Part shown: positions 22,031-34,344 of the stretch, piece by piece
Layout of the letters: every line of letters begins with the position of its first letter
Numbering within the stretch: the stretch's first letter is position 1
From: Rhodeus uyekii
Taxonomy: Eukaryota > Chordata > Actinopteri > Cypriniformes > Acheilognathidae
Direction: 5' to 3'
Length of the DNA stretch: 64,000 nt
Assembly (NCBI GenBank): GCA_037043235.1
Contig: JAWRVZ010000049.1
Span: 1,958,501-2,022,500, forward strand
Position numbers and translations under genes: made by a program
The notes under the pieces: model-generated
Database searches by the model: none
Told to the model about the DNA's origin: nothing
The model's input: the letters and a program-made list of their open reading frames with translations, nothing else

Positions 22031-24187
22031 AATAAAACTCTTATATACTGCCAATTTCTTCTTATATTCTAACTTAAGAAAAAAAATATCATATATACAG
22101 TGTATATATATATATATAAATATATAAATATAATGTGGCAACAGCTTGTGTTTATGTTAATAATTTGTTGAGAAGAAAATATCTGAAAACAAACATACAA
22201 GTAAACAATATCTCAATCTAATGGACTGAACTGTTTGACTGCAGCTGATTCTCAGGATCTGAGGATTGTGTTGCTGGGAGTTTGTGGAGCTGGAAAGAGT
22301 TCAACAGGAAATGCAATACTGGGTCGAGAGGCGTTTACAGAGAGCAGAACCAGAGAGAGTGAGAAACAGAGAGGAAGAGTAGAAGACAGAAACATCTCCA
22401 TCATCGACACTCCAGGATTCTTCAACACTCAACTGACTGATGAAGAGATGAAGAAACAGATGATGAAGAGTCTTTACCTCTGTTATCCTGGTCCTCACGT
22501 GTTCCTGCTCGTCATCGACCTGGAGAACTTTGAGGAGGACGAGAGGAACGTAGTGGAGAAAATTCAGGAGAATTTTGGTGCTCAAGTGTTTAAGTTCATT
22601 CTGGTTCTGTTTACTGGAAGAGAAATAATGTCAAGGAAAGAATGGATGCTTTTTATGCTTAGTGCACAATTTCAAGAGCTGGTCAGTCACTGCAGGGATA
22701 ATTATCATGCAATCAACAGTAAATATGAGATGAATCAAACTCACATCACAGAGCTTCTAGAGAAGATTGATGAATTCATCAAACAGAATAATCACCAGCA
22801 TTACAATAGTGAGATTTGCTCAGTGTCTCGAAAAAAGAGTGTGCGATTGAGAAAAAAACAAGACAAAAGAGAAGAACACAAATTAACACGAGAGCCAATG
22901 AACAAAGCATGGGAGACTTTTACAACCCACAGCATAATGGAAGAGAGAAAAACACATGCTGTGATTGAACATGTAGGAGAAAATAAACCACAAAATGAAG
23001 AAACAATATACATGAACACAAAGCAAGAGAAAGAGGCAAGACAAAAAGAATTAATGTTTTTGACTTTTGAGATGGAAAGAGCAATGGAACAGATAAAAAC
23101 ACAAACTAAGACTGAAGAAGTGAAAGAGAGTATTGTTTATGGCAGACAAACAGTGAAAACAACTAATATGTATGAAAACCTGAATAATAAATCATTAGAC
23201 AGATTCTTGGAATTCTCTAACGAAGGAAATGTTGGCAACAGAGCAGAAAGAGTCTGGGGAATGAGCAACGCAAAGAAATACCAGGTCTCATCCAGAAAAG
23301 GTGAGTATTAAAATTAATAATACTACTATTACTTTTACAGTTTTACACAAAACTCTAAACACAAAACTGTAATCTTGTCAGATCATCATCTCAGGATTGT
23401 GATGGTTGGTAAAACTGGAGCTGGAAAGAGCGCAACAGGAAACACCATCCTGGGACAAAAGGTTTTTAAAGAAGAATTTTCTGCTGAATCTGTGACTGAT
23501 AAATGCCAACAACATCAGCAGATGGTGGAAGATCGACTCATCTCAGTGATCGACACTCCAGGACTGTGTGACACATCAATCAGTGAAGAAAAACTGAAGG
23601 AGGAAATAGTGAAGTGTGTCCACATGTCTGTTCCTGGTCCTCATGTGTTTCTGCTGGTCGTCAGACTGGATGTGAGATTCACAGATGAGGAGAAAAACGC
23701 AGTGAAATGGATTCAGAAGAACTTTGGAGAAGAAGCTGCTCGTTACACCATCGTTCTGTTCACTAGAGGAGATCAGATAGAGATACCTATAGAGGAGTAT
23801 CTGACAAAAAACAATCAGATGAATGATCTAGTCAAACAGTGTGAAGGCTGGTATCATGTGTTTAATAACAAAGGTTTGAATCGAGGACAGGTCACTAAAC
23901 TGCTGGAGAAGATTGAGAGCATGGTGAATAAGAACGGAGGAGATTACTACACTAATGAGATGTACAAGGAAGCTCAGAATAAGATAATGATGAAGAAGGT
24001 TCAGAATACAGCTTTAGTGGGAGCGAGTGTGGCAGGTGTGGGAGCAGCAGTGGCTGGAGGTGCAGTACTGGTCGCTGCCACTGGAGGAGTGGCACTGCCA
24101 GCTGTTTTACTGGCAGGAGGAGCAGCGCTGACTGGAGGAGCAAGTGCTGTTAAAACTATTGCTAGACATGTCAAGGGAAAAAGGTGA
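21023..24187 (+). CDS. two-domain GIMAP (tandem AIG1 GTPase), three exons
   Basis: Exons 21023-21041, 22245-23300 and 23382-24187 join in frame (1881 nt, 626 aa). All junctions are phase 1: donor AAG|GTCAGT, acceptor TGCAG|CT, donor AAAG|GTGAGT, acceptor GTCAG|AT, with an 81-base second intron. Domain 1 has P-loop GVCGAGKS at 18-25 and DTPG at 61-64, but its G4 position reads FTGRE (129-133) instead of TRGD, so guanine specificity is doubtful. A Lys/Glu-rich linker at about 195-358, probably helical or coiled, separates it from domain 2. Domain 2 is canonical: GKTGAGKS 368-375, DTPG 416-419, TRGD 486-489, HVFNN near 518. Residues 568-614 are an Ala/Gly/Val-rich hydrophobic stretch, probably a membrane hairpin, followed by a basic tail (HVKGKR). 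Multi-domain GIMAPs are known (GIMAP8 type). The first exon (MEPEHE) is inferred from phase and splice sites alone; the join of the two big exons is much firmer. Confidence 0.85.
21240..21485. mobile_element. deleted Tc1-like element in GIMAP intron 1
   Basis: The left end 'caaagtattcagacccc' and right end 'gtaaaggggtctgaat' are the inverted ends of a common fish Tc1-type element. The middle (about 200 bases) is only its terminal non-coding DNA, so the transposase was deleted. It sits in intron 1 of the two-domain GIMAP gene. Confidence 0.65.
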
Positions 24188-24993
24188 AGTTCCATGAGCT
24201 ATGATATAATAATAATGATAATAATTTGCAATAATTTATAATTTTTTGCAGTTTCTTATTCCTTTATATATTTTTTTGTATTTCTGGTGGCATGTAGCAT
24301 GATCATGTCCTAAAATCCAAAAAAAAAGAAGGATAAAACAAATAGGTGTCTATTATGGAGTGATTTCCATAGTATACAACTGATGTTCACCGTTAATTTA
24401 AAAAAAAGCTCATTCTTGATATCTGTATGTGTCAAAAGGTGTGTACAATGTGTTCATAAAACAGCTGATTATCACAACAGTGCCAGACCTTCTGCTATAG
24501 TCACACTGTTTATAATTCTGTATTCAAATGCAGTTGATCTGAAACACTTTTGATCATAAATAAACCTTGCTATGAGATGTGTGAATTAGGAATACTTTAT
24601 TGACCATAATGAATGTCTTGTACACACTGAATTATAGCAGAAAAAAAAAAAAATCTAAAGTTAAAAAGGCAAGGGTCAAGAATCCAAGTAAAGAAACACT
24701 GATCACCATCATTGTGACGTCAAATGACACATTTTCAATAAAACATCAATATCTCTGTTAATTGTCAATAAGAACTTCTGTAGACGTGTCTTCCCACTGC
24801 ATGTTCTGCACAACTACTTACCCTTTTATTGTGTCTTTTGTCCATTTGCCAAACTTATCTGCTATATGTCTTCATTTCTGAAAGCTTCTTGTAAGTCGTT
24901 TCAGATTTATTAGCAGATACATAATTGACACTGGTTGTTCAACTGTACAAAGCAGAAAAGATTATCCAACAACAACATGCTTTGTGTAAGATT
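24188..24993. other. 3' flank of the two-domain GIMAP gene
   Basis: AT-rich; probably holds the 3' UTR. No further AIG1 exon or other coding exon is seen before the LINE insertion. Confidence 0.4.
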
Positions 24994-25437
24994 GTGATAA
25001 AGTCAAGTCAAGTCAAGTCACCTTTATTTATATAGCGCTTTTTACAATGTAGATTGTTTCAAAGCAGCTTTACAGGAAAAACAATATAAACATAGTTTGT
25101 TTGGCTGAACAGAAGCCCCAAAAGAGCAGGTGAATCAGTACAATTGATTAATTTTAAGTGTTAAGTTTCCCCAACTGAGCAAGCCATAGGCGACAGCGGC
25201 AAGAACCAAAACTCCGGCAGGTGACGTAACGAATGAAGAACAGAATGGAGAAAAAACCTTGGGAGAAACCAGGCTCAGTTGGGGGACCAGTTCTCCTCTG
25301 GCCAGCAGCCAAACCGTGCATGATTATTATACAACAATTCAAGTCCAATATGAAGTCCAATTTGGTCCGGTTAGAGATGGGTTCATGATCGTCACAGGGA
25401 GGGTCTAGTAGAGTCACATTTTTTTCAGTCCAGAGTA
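24994..25437 (-). mobile_element. 5'-truncated L2-type LINE 3' end
   Basis: Minus-strand copy of the LINE 3' UTR seen at 1965-2337 and 41868-42534. It starts (plus strand) with the tandem tail 'aagtcaagtcaagtcaagtc' and 'acctttatttatatagcgct'. It is very similar to the copy at 41868, so the insertion is fairly young. Confidence 0.85.
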
Positions 25438-25494
25438 GTAAGCCAGTAGTAGTAAGTTTCAGTAGTAAACCGAGTTAGTTAAAAAAGAGAGCAG

Positions 25495-25925
25495 GTAAAA
25501 TCATCACAGACTTTGCTCACCCTGGAAACACCCTGTTTGAACTGTTACCGTCAGGACTGCGACTCCGATCACTGGCCACTAGAACATCTCGGCACAGGAA
25601 CAGTTTCTTTCCACAGGCTATTTCACTCTTGAACAGTTGAATTAATAAGAGATTAAATGCTGGGCAGAGCGCAGGGAAAGAAAAACAATGCAGACGGATG
25701 TTATGGCTGACATTCTGTCCTTACCTATCCCCTCACCCACTCCATACAAACAATCCCAGCATGTGACCACATGTACTGTGTATGTTATGTATTGTTATTG
25801 TTATTTGCTATGTAAACTCATGTTGTGTTGTATATGTGCACTGGACGCTTCAACACCAAGACAAATTCCTTGTGTGTGCAAGCACACTTGGCAATAAAGC
25901 TCTTTCTGATTCTGATTCTGATTAT
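25495..25925 (+). pseudogene. LINE RT C-terminal fragment
   Basis: Reads 'IITDFAHPGNTLFELLPSG' and 'RHRNSFFPQAISLLNS' then a stop. This is the extreme C-terminus of a teleost non-LTR ORF2, followed by its 3' UTR and a short (TTCTGA)n tail at about 25903-25925. 5'-truncated copy. Confidence 0.7.
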
Positions 25926-26624
25926 TGCTTTGATATGACTACCGTACCAAGAATAAGGTCTGACTCCAGAATCACACCAAGATTATCACTCATCAGGATT
26001 CCCAAAAGTGTTACGAGGGGGATATCAGATAAAGCAAACAGACTGTGTGCACATAAATCAAGAACAGATAAACTCTGTGTCTATTTAAACCAAAATAGTT
26101 GAAGCTTCATGTCAAAGAAAGATTGCATTCAGACGTCAATCTGATTTTCATTTTCAGCTAAAATGTGATGTCTGACAGATGTTGGATTAGTTGAGTCCAA
26201 AGTTTTGCTGACATTACATTGATGTATTGATCCTGCTTGGTTGTTTTGATAAGTTTAGCTTGTTGTTTAATCAGCTCCCATTGGCCAACGGTGTAAACAT
26301 TTAGAGATTTCTGTTTAACAGTCAGTGGCAGCAGGTTCTCGCATGAAAGTTTTTGTGTAATATAATTCTCAAACATACCTTTCATTGTTGGCTTAAAGTG
26401 CTTACATTAAAGTCAATGTTCCTTAACCAAACCTCGTTTGCTTTCTCATAACCCTTTGTAAACAAGTTAATTATGTATATACATAACAACGTTTATTAAC
26501 TTATTATTTAAAAGGCTGTTAATTTGAGTTTTAGTTTTTGACAAAAGCAACAGTTTATAGATATGTATAAAAAAATAGAAAGTAAACAAGGTTGGGTCAT
26601 TATTCACTTGGGTTTGAGTTTTTA

Positions 26625-26661
<37 letters not shown>

Positions 26662-27918
26662 TTATACAAAAAAGGGAACATATTTTTCCTGAACATTGAG
26701 GGGCACCATTATTTCATTTTCATTCTATTGAAACATAATTGCAAGTCTCAGACTTTCTAAAAAGGAATTTTAATTTAATTGAAATTAAATATTTTCAATG
26801 AACTTTTTATTGATATGTCTTTCTACTGTTCATTAATAGTTACAGTGGTGTGAAAGTATTTCACTTTCAGGGTAGTTTTTGTTTGAGTTTTTGTTTATTT
26901 TATTATTTTTTAAAAATCCCATCTCTTCTTCACCATACCTGACACAGCAGGCCAGTTACATTATGGGTATGTTCTAAATAAAGATGCAAAACGTATTATT
27001 ACAATTAATAGTAGAAATATGTTCCCTTTTTTGTATAAATTATAATCTTAAAATATAATTAGTTTACTGCACTTGGATAAAATTGAGGAGATCAATTGCC
27101 TTAAATTTCTCAAGCACATTTATTAAAAGCTCAAAGTTCATTCTTTTTGCATTGCAAGTTCTATTTGTGTTGACCAAAACTAAATAAGCAAAAGTGATTA
27201 CAATAAAATACATCAACTTAAAACATTTAATAGACATTGCTAGTACAATAACTTGCTTTGCAAATATTGTAACAGAGGGGACTCACAGTGAGGGATCCAA
27301 TTGCAGAACAGAACCAATGACGGGTATCTACTCATTTGCATATACTGTATTAATGTAAGAGCCACTGGCAAACCAACAGAATACAGGCAAAAGAGAAAAT
27401 GATTCCTACCTCTATTTCCTGTTATCCAGATTTTGATTAAGGTCAAATAGACATTGATAATAATTGATGAATTATTGATGAATTATCTCCTAGTCCGTTT
27501 ACATGAAATAGACCATTCTGGGTTTTCTGTATGTGAAAATGTCAAAGATAATCTAAGGTTTTTAATTATTAATTACAGTTAATTACAGACTACAGACAAC
27601 AACATGTGGAAATCACATCTAAAAATGCTATAATTGAGAAATAGTAATAATTAGATGTTGAGGATATACTAAAAACGTGTCATTTAAAGTCTCAATTATG
27701 ATGATCAATGTTGTGTGGGCTCTAGACCTTTGGCTTTTTAGTTTTTCTCTGAATGATGTAATTCAGTTATTAGAGGGCAGCCATTATGGCAATTAACAGT
27801 TTCCTAATTCAAAGATAAACATTCTAAGGTTTATCAATTATCGAAAGTGTTTCACAATACATTTTGAACAATGATTTGACACACACAGACATAAAGAGTG
27901 AGCAAATTAATCACCACT
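25926..27918. other. gene-free AT-rich stretch
   Basis: No supported gene. (AT)n microsatellite at about 26630-26658; many A/T homopolymers. Open frames here are short and lack family features. Confidence 0.45.
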
Positions 27919-27990
27919 TAGCACTGCTCCTCCTGCCAGTAAAACGGCTGGCAGTGCCACTCCTCCAGTGGCAGCGACCAGTACTGCACT
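27919..27990 (-). pseudogene. GIMAP C-terminal exon fragment, inverted
   Basis: On the minus strand, about 65 bases match 24060-24124 with one or two differences ('ctgccactggaggagtggca', 'ttactggcaggaggagca'). That is the Ala/Gly-rich membrane region of AIG1 domain 2. It abuts block C copy 2 in the opposite orientation, so the sequence was broken and rejoined at this point. Confidence 0.8.
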
Positions 27991-28905
27991 TAGTTTAGCA
28001 TCTCTCATCTGGTCTTTGTTTATGGTTTTTCTTTTGTTTCTTTTCAAGTCTTTACTAGCTGAATAGAAAATAAACTGACACATAAATGTAATTTTTTACA
28101 GAAAATGTAAAATAAAAAAAGAACATGATTTTGAATTCTTCTTTATATTGTACAGTATGTTTCCGGGTGATACAGTTGAACCATGGCATGGTTCAGTTGA
28201 GGCTATCACCCTGGCTTACGAGTCGGCCAGATCCCCCTTGCCTCTGAGGGTCCGTGCCCACTCTACTAGGAGCGTGGCTGCCTCTAAGGCCCTTATATCA
28301 GGTGTGTCTTTATCTGATGTTTGTGATGCGCATACAGTGCTCGAGTATTTCCCCAAAGCGCTCGACGCAGCGTCTCGTTCCCTCTCAGGGAACTATGGTT
28401 ACATACATAACCTGAGACGTTTTTTGATCTTAGACAGGAGTTTGATGCACTGCTGTTGCTGGAGGTTTTAGTCTCCACTCTGATTAAAATATCAATGATT
28501 TTCAAGTAATAATAAAATCTAGTTCAGGTATTTGGAAGATTATGCTTCCAAGTATGAAGGTTTGACTTCCCTGTTCAAATAATTACTTTATTGCAAGTCA
28601 TTCGAACAATCTATTTTATAGAAGTTAATAGTTAACTAGTTAACATCACTGTCATTGTGTTAATCGGTTCAATGATGGAAAGTTAATAAATTCGGACTGT
28701 TACATACAGGTCTCTAAAACATTTGCCAATGAATAAATGAACGTATTTGACATTGAATCTGAGAAACACACGACTAGATCAGTCTCTGGTTTAACATGAC
28801 AGAACTCCAGTGCTTTACATTAAAACAATAAAGTGTTTTAATTGGCCTATAATAATGCCAATACATCCAAACAGCATAAAATATATTTAATATAACACAA
28901 TGCAG
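27991..28905. repeat. segmental duplication block C, copy 2
   Basis: Parallels 20671-22030 in order and orientation, but the part matching exon 1 and the Tc1 derivative is replaced by a DIRS fragment (28188-28425). A LINE begins right after it, and no AIG1 G domain follows. This is a dismembered GIMAP gene copy. Confidence 0.7.
28188..28425 (+). pseudogene. DIRS tyrosine recombinase 3' fragment
   Basis: Reads 'VEAITLAYESARSPLPLRVR' followed by 'AHSTRSVAASKALISG' and 'VSLSDVC'. This matches the catalytic HxxR region of the recombinase at 33274-34065. It runs into the element terminus ('cctctcagggaact', 'aacctgagacgtt'). The reading frame breaks after VSLSDVCDA, before the Trp/Tyr region. Confidence 0.8.
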
Positions 28906-28909
28906 AACC

Positions 28910-30925
28910 ATCGGCAAGATTCTTGAAACATTCTTGAGGTTCCAGTTCCGGTTGAAAGGGTACGCTGGCGCGTTTGGCTGCCGCTCCTCTCTCCGGTCAT
29001 TTTAATTTTTAGTAGTTTATTTTTATGAGCCAGTGTCTTTTTATTCGTGCGTGATGTGAAATTATGCTTCGCATTTTGGATTACTGCTTCTATTTCTGAG
29101 CTGGAATATACTCTACTGTTGCCTGGCCGAGGACGCACATTGGTTACACCGCTGTGAGGCTGCTGTTGGTGTGGACCCTTCCCGAATGGCTCTCAGGTAC
29201 ACTGCTCGCCAGCTGCTGAACATGAACAGACACCTGGATATGGTCCCTAGCATACGTACTTTCTGCAGTCATGTTGGAATACTGCGACCTAAGCGTTATT
29301 TACATCGCTCTTCAAGGCGTAGTTTTTTATGCTCAACATCTGAACATGTCGCTAATCCGAGGTTTCTGTGCAAACCCCATAGACTGCAGTTAAGACCTAC
29401 AGGGGTTAATTTTAACAATTTGTCAGCACTCAAGCATGCAGAGATTGCATTGGACTCATCTGCTGAAATCAGCGCTGTTTAACAGTTATTTTATCGGACA
29501 TAATTTTAGAACAAAATCTGGACCTTGTCTGTTTAACTGAAACATGGCACAAAGATTCTGACGGTCTTCTTTTTAATGAACTGACTCCTGCTGGCTATGG
29601 ATTTTTTGATCTCCCTCGTTCTTCTGGTAAAGGTGGGGGAATCATTGTTTTACACAGTCAACAGTTCAACATGTGTCCAGTGTCTGTCCCCAAAACAGAC
29701 TCTTTTGAATGCCTTGCTCTAAGTGTTTCTGCGCCGCTCTCTACTGCAGTGGCTACAGTCTACAGGCCTCCAAAGACACAAAGACTTCTTATCTGAATTT
29801 TCAGATATGTTATCTTTTTTATGTCTCAGGTTTTAAATAATTCTTCTCCTAGGGGATTTCAACATCCATGTTGATAAAAAAGACTCTACATCAACAAAAG
29901 ACTTTATGTCCATACTGGAGTGCTTTGAACTAAACCAACATGTGGACTGTCCTACACATGTCAAAGGCCACACTTTAGACCTTGTGATCTCCAATTGCTC
30001 ATCTGTGTTTCAGTTGTCAACATCTGACTTAGGTCTGTCTGATCGCCAGGCTGTCTTTTTTAACATGGAGTTACCTGTACCTATCTCTACTTCTTCTCGC
30101 ATTATTAACTATCGCAAATGGAGATCTATTGAGCCCACTGATTTTTCACATTGTATTGAGTCTTGTTTAAGTTGTGATTCTCTGTCTGATGATCTGGATG
30201 ATAATGTTTCTGTGCTGAACTCTGTTCTCTTGTCTGGTCTGGATACGCTGGCTCCTTTGAAATCCCGATCAGTTTCTTTTGCACGCTCCTCTCCTTGGTA
30301 CAACGCTGATCTGCGTGCTAGGAAGGCTTTGTGTCGGAAAATGGAGCGTAGATGGCGTATATCAGGTTTAACTGTTCATCACCAGGCCTGGAAAGACAGC
30401 TTACATGAATATAAGACTGAAATTGTGTCAGCCAGATCTTTTTATTTCTCTCAGTTAATTGCCAGTAATCAGCGAAACCCTAAACAACTTTTTAACTCAA
30501 TCAACAAACTGCTTAAAAATCAAAGCCTCTCTAATGTTCCTGCTTCAGCTCATCGCTGTAACATGTTTTGGGAGTTTTTTACCACAAAAATTGATAATAT
30601 ACGTAACCATGTTGCTTCCACCCATACTTCTGCTGCTTCATCCTTAACGATCTCTGCGTTTTCTGGCACATTTCTTTCTAACTTTGCAATTCATGACACG
30701 AAGTCTCATCTAACATGGTATTAATGACACGAAGTCTCATCTAACATGGTATTAAAACTGAAAGCCTCAACTTCTAGAGATGATCCAATACCATCTTGTC
30801 TTTTTAAGTCATGTTTTGATTCCCTCTCTCCTGTGATTTTGAGAATTATTAATAACTCTCTGTGCACCAGTGTTGTGCCAGTAGCACTTAAAACTGCTGC
30901 TGTAACACCTGTGCCTTGGTGTTAG
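28910..30925 (+). pseudogene. L2-like LINE relic with endonuclease and partial RT
   Basis: After a GC-richer 5' part, the frame shows an apurinic endonuclease domain: 'LDLVCLTETWHKDS', 'SSGKGGGIIVLHS' and 'VATVYRPPK' (about 29500-29770), then after a frameshift 'LLGDFNIHVDKKDS' and 'GHTLDLVISN'. The 272-codon frame at 29906-30724 carries 'PWYNADLRARKALCRKMERR' of the endonuclease-RT linker. It is followed by a 31-base tandem duplication (30693 and 30724) that shifts the frame, then 'DPIPSCLFKS' of early RT. Sequence ends at about 30925 without RT catalytic motifs. The element is dead and 3'-truncated. Confidence 0.78.
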
Positions 30926-31351
30926 ACAATTATTTTTGACTTCAAAAATCACCAACACAGGAATTTTTGTTTGTTTTTAGCACTCGCTTCTGGTCCTGAC
31001 CAGAGTGCCATACGGAAAGTCTGATCTCTTTTCTCTTAATTTTGTTCCACGCTTCCTGCTCCGTTTGACCCATGTCCACATCCGACTCTTTCTGTCAAAC
31101 TTTACCTCCAGAGTTAACTCGGTTTGAACTTCCCATGGACCACAGGAAGCAGCCAATGGACATCTAAGCCTCAAAGACAATTAATCTCTCCGAATACACA
31201 TATTCATGGCTCAACAGCCCAAAATATCCATGCAAGTATTAATTATCAATCTTTAGATGCATTATAAGTTTCTGTGCCTTTAAGGTGTTTTTTTGATAAA
31301 GGTGTTGCAGGCTCTCAAAAGATCAACTGTCTATAAGGTGTCATTATTTTA

Positions 31352-31390
<39 letters not shown>

Positions 31391-32914
31391 ACACACACTC
31401 ACACAATACCATAGAGATATGAGGTGAAACTATCATAGAAGTTGATATGTAACGTTGTTTATGCATTCCGCAACATATAAATATGAATGTAATTGTTTGA
31501 GTCACTCTGTCTATTAAAGTGACTCTTGCTTATTATTGCTTATCTCCATCTCTGCTGATGGAGATCTTCAGCTGATTTCATCTAAGACTGAGACTGAAGT
31601 CACTTGTAATTATTGTGTTTCTCTTTTCTTCAGTGATTCTGCTTGTCATCATCAGTTATTCATCATTAATGTTTAATCATTATCTCATTAACATCAACAT
31701 CATTCAGAGTTACTTTAACTCTCTGCAGGTGTTTCCCATATAAATACTGGGGAATTTACTGTGCAAGATTTACACTACCAAATACATATCTATCATTAGC
31801 ACAGGAATGATATAGCCAATTACTATTAAATTCACCCAAAATAATCACTTCATTGTGTTTCTCAATACAGTTGACAGGATACACGTTGTAGAATAAGACG
31901 GAGGGTGGCCTATAAAAATTAGCAATATTTGAATTTCGTTCAGCTGAAAGTAACTTTAAACAAAAAGGATTAACAGGATTTATGTTAGGAATAACACATT
32001 CTGAAAACAAGATTTACAGAAACATACATGGCCTCCCCGCGACCTCAAGAAGCACAGGTTACGGCAAAGAGTACTTAATGAACGCTAGAGCTGCAGCTAA
32101 CGACAGTTCTGTCGATTATTTTTCAACTAGTCGACAAATCTAATGATTATTTCTCCGATTCATTTAATAGTGTTCTTTTTGTGATCAATCTTTCCAGTGC
32201 ATAAGTACAACTTCTACCATATGTATTTTAACATTTATTAAATCATTAAAACAAAGTTGAAACGCAGAACGCAGAACTCACTGTAACACGTACAGATCGA
32301 GTGAACAAAGCACCATTTCATTCCTCCTTTCATAAAGTATTCCCACACTGATGATCATGGTCTAGTTTTATATGACAGATTCATTCACTTGAGCATAAGC
32401 TGGCATTTTAAGAAAAGGACCAAACTAATGTGACGCATCAACACATTTCACACGTCCACATAATTGATGACGAAGACGCAACACAGCAGGTCTAATGTAA
32501 ACAACATGAAGGTCAAATCTGGAGGAAAACCAGAACTGAAATCCAGATAAATATGCACTAGAGAACCTTTATAGAAGATATATTTATTTCTCCTTCACCA
32601 AATGTAATAATAAAACAGATACGTATTCCTCTCAAACCTTATAACATTAATCACTCATTTTAGTTCAGTTATCTTTTCAACAAAATGTGTATCAGTTTTA
32701 CCGATTATCTTTATATAAATTAAAGAATCTTAACATATTCAAGCGAGAAGAACAGCCTAATATTTGGCATAATTGACATGTATTTAACTTTATTTATATT
32801 TCCATTGTTAAAAATTGTAAGTGGTACAGTCATTCTACAATTAACTAATTTCACAATCAATAAACATATATGATTCATTTTGTGAATCACAAAACATATT
32901 TTTCAAGTGCATAT
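30926..32914. other. gene-free stretch
   Basis: No supported gene. (CT)n with AC ends at about 31357-31400. Open frames are short and anonymous. Some segments (about 31540-31740) look like generic intergenic or intronic fish DNA. Confidence 0.4.
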
Positions 32915-33273
32915 ACGTTCCCTTTCAGGGAACTCGAGCTGCGTCAAAGCACTAGGGGAAATAGCCTTGCTTCGGTCACGTGAAGATCTGTGCAACCAGT
33001 GGTATGCGTCACTGCCGGCGATTGCCGGTGACCTCATGAGGAAGAGCATAAAGCGCGTCCGAAACCCGGATGCGCCAGCCAAGAATGTCTGAAGCGGGCA
33101 CGGAGGCGCAAGGAGCTGAGGCAAAGACGCAGCGTCTCGTTCCCCTCAGGGAACCAGGGTTACATTCGTAACCCGAGACGTTCCCTTTCAGGGAACTCGA
33201 GCTGCGTCAAAGCGCTAGGGGAACGCAATACCAACGCCACCTCAGTGACGCCGGCCTCCAGGTGTGTCCCAGC

Positions 33274-34344
33274 TCACTGAGAGAGCACCCTGGTCCCCGG
33301 GGCGGCATCGAGGTCCAAATGGTAAAACCTCATAAAAGTGTGCGGCGAAGACCAGCCAGCCGCAGCACAAACATCAGACAAGGAGACTCCGGAGAGGAGA
33401 GCCTTGGATGCCGCCATGCTCCTAGTGGAGTGTGCTCGGACCCTCAAATGAGAAGCATGTCCGGCCGACTCATAAGCTAAGCAGATAGCCTCGACTATCC
33501 ACCTGCTTAGGGTTTGCTTGGAAGCTGGAGCCCCCTCAGGGGCCCCAAAGCAAACGAACAATTGGTCCGACTTACGCCAAGTGGCAGTCTTGAAAACGTA
33601 AGCGTCCAGTGCTCGCACTGGACAGACCTTGTTCTTGTTCTCCTGCTCATGATCATCAAATGGGGGAGGGCAGAAGGCCTGAAGCGTGATAGACCGACCC
33701 ACATTAGTGGGAACCTTGGGGATATAGCCTGGCCTCGGGTGGAGAAATGCCTTTGCCATCCCGGGCGCAAACTCAAGACATGAAAGGGCCACTGGGAGGG
33801 CCTGAAGATCCCTGACCCTCTTAAGCGAGGTGATTGCCAGCAAAAGAAGGGTCTTAAGAGAGATGTGCTTAATATAAATTTCCTCTAGAGGTTCGAAGGG
33901 TGCCTGGGACAGGAATTGGAGTACCACAGACAAGTCCCAAGCCGGCACCCGGGTCTGTGCCGCAGGTCTCAGCCTTAATGTGCCACGGAGGAAATGAGTG
34001 ACTAGGGGGTCCCTGCCCAAGGATACCCCACCCAGAGGTACGTGGCAAGCCGCTATGGCAGCCACTTAAACCTTCAAGGTAGAGGGGGACAACCCTGCCG
34101 CAAATCTTTCTTGCAGGAACTGCAGTACTTTGCCGACTTGACAGGTTACTGGGTTCACCTGCCTTTCACTACACCAGGATGTGAAAAGTTTCCACTTCAA
34201 AGCGTAGAGTTTCCTCGTGGAGGGAGCTCTGGACTGAAGGATGGTCTCAACAACCTTGGCTGAGAGACCGGATTCTATGAGCTGGACCCCTTCAAGGGCC
34301 AGACCCACAGCTTCATTAGCTCTGGTTGCGGATAAAGAATACAA
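33274..34344 (-). pseudogene. DIRS tyrosine recombinase, one nonsense codon
   Basis: Integrase of the DIRS element. N-terminal part (34344-34069): 'SRAPSTRKLYALKWKLF', the SAM-like DNA-binding domain. Catalytic part (34065-33274): first Arg in 'SLKRVRDLQAL', HxxR in 'AHSTRSMAAS', Trp in 'AAGWSSPHTF', nucleophile Tyr in 'MRFYHLD'. The two parts are in the same frame, separated only by a TAA at 34066-34068 in 'STLKV-stop-VAAIAA', where relatives have a sense codon. Everything else needed for catalysis looks present, so inactivation may be recent. Confidence 0.85.
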
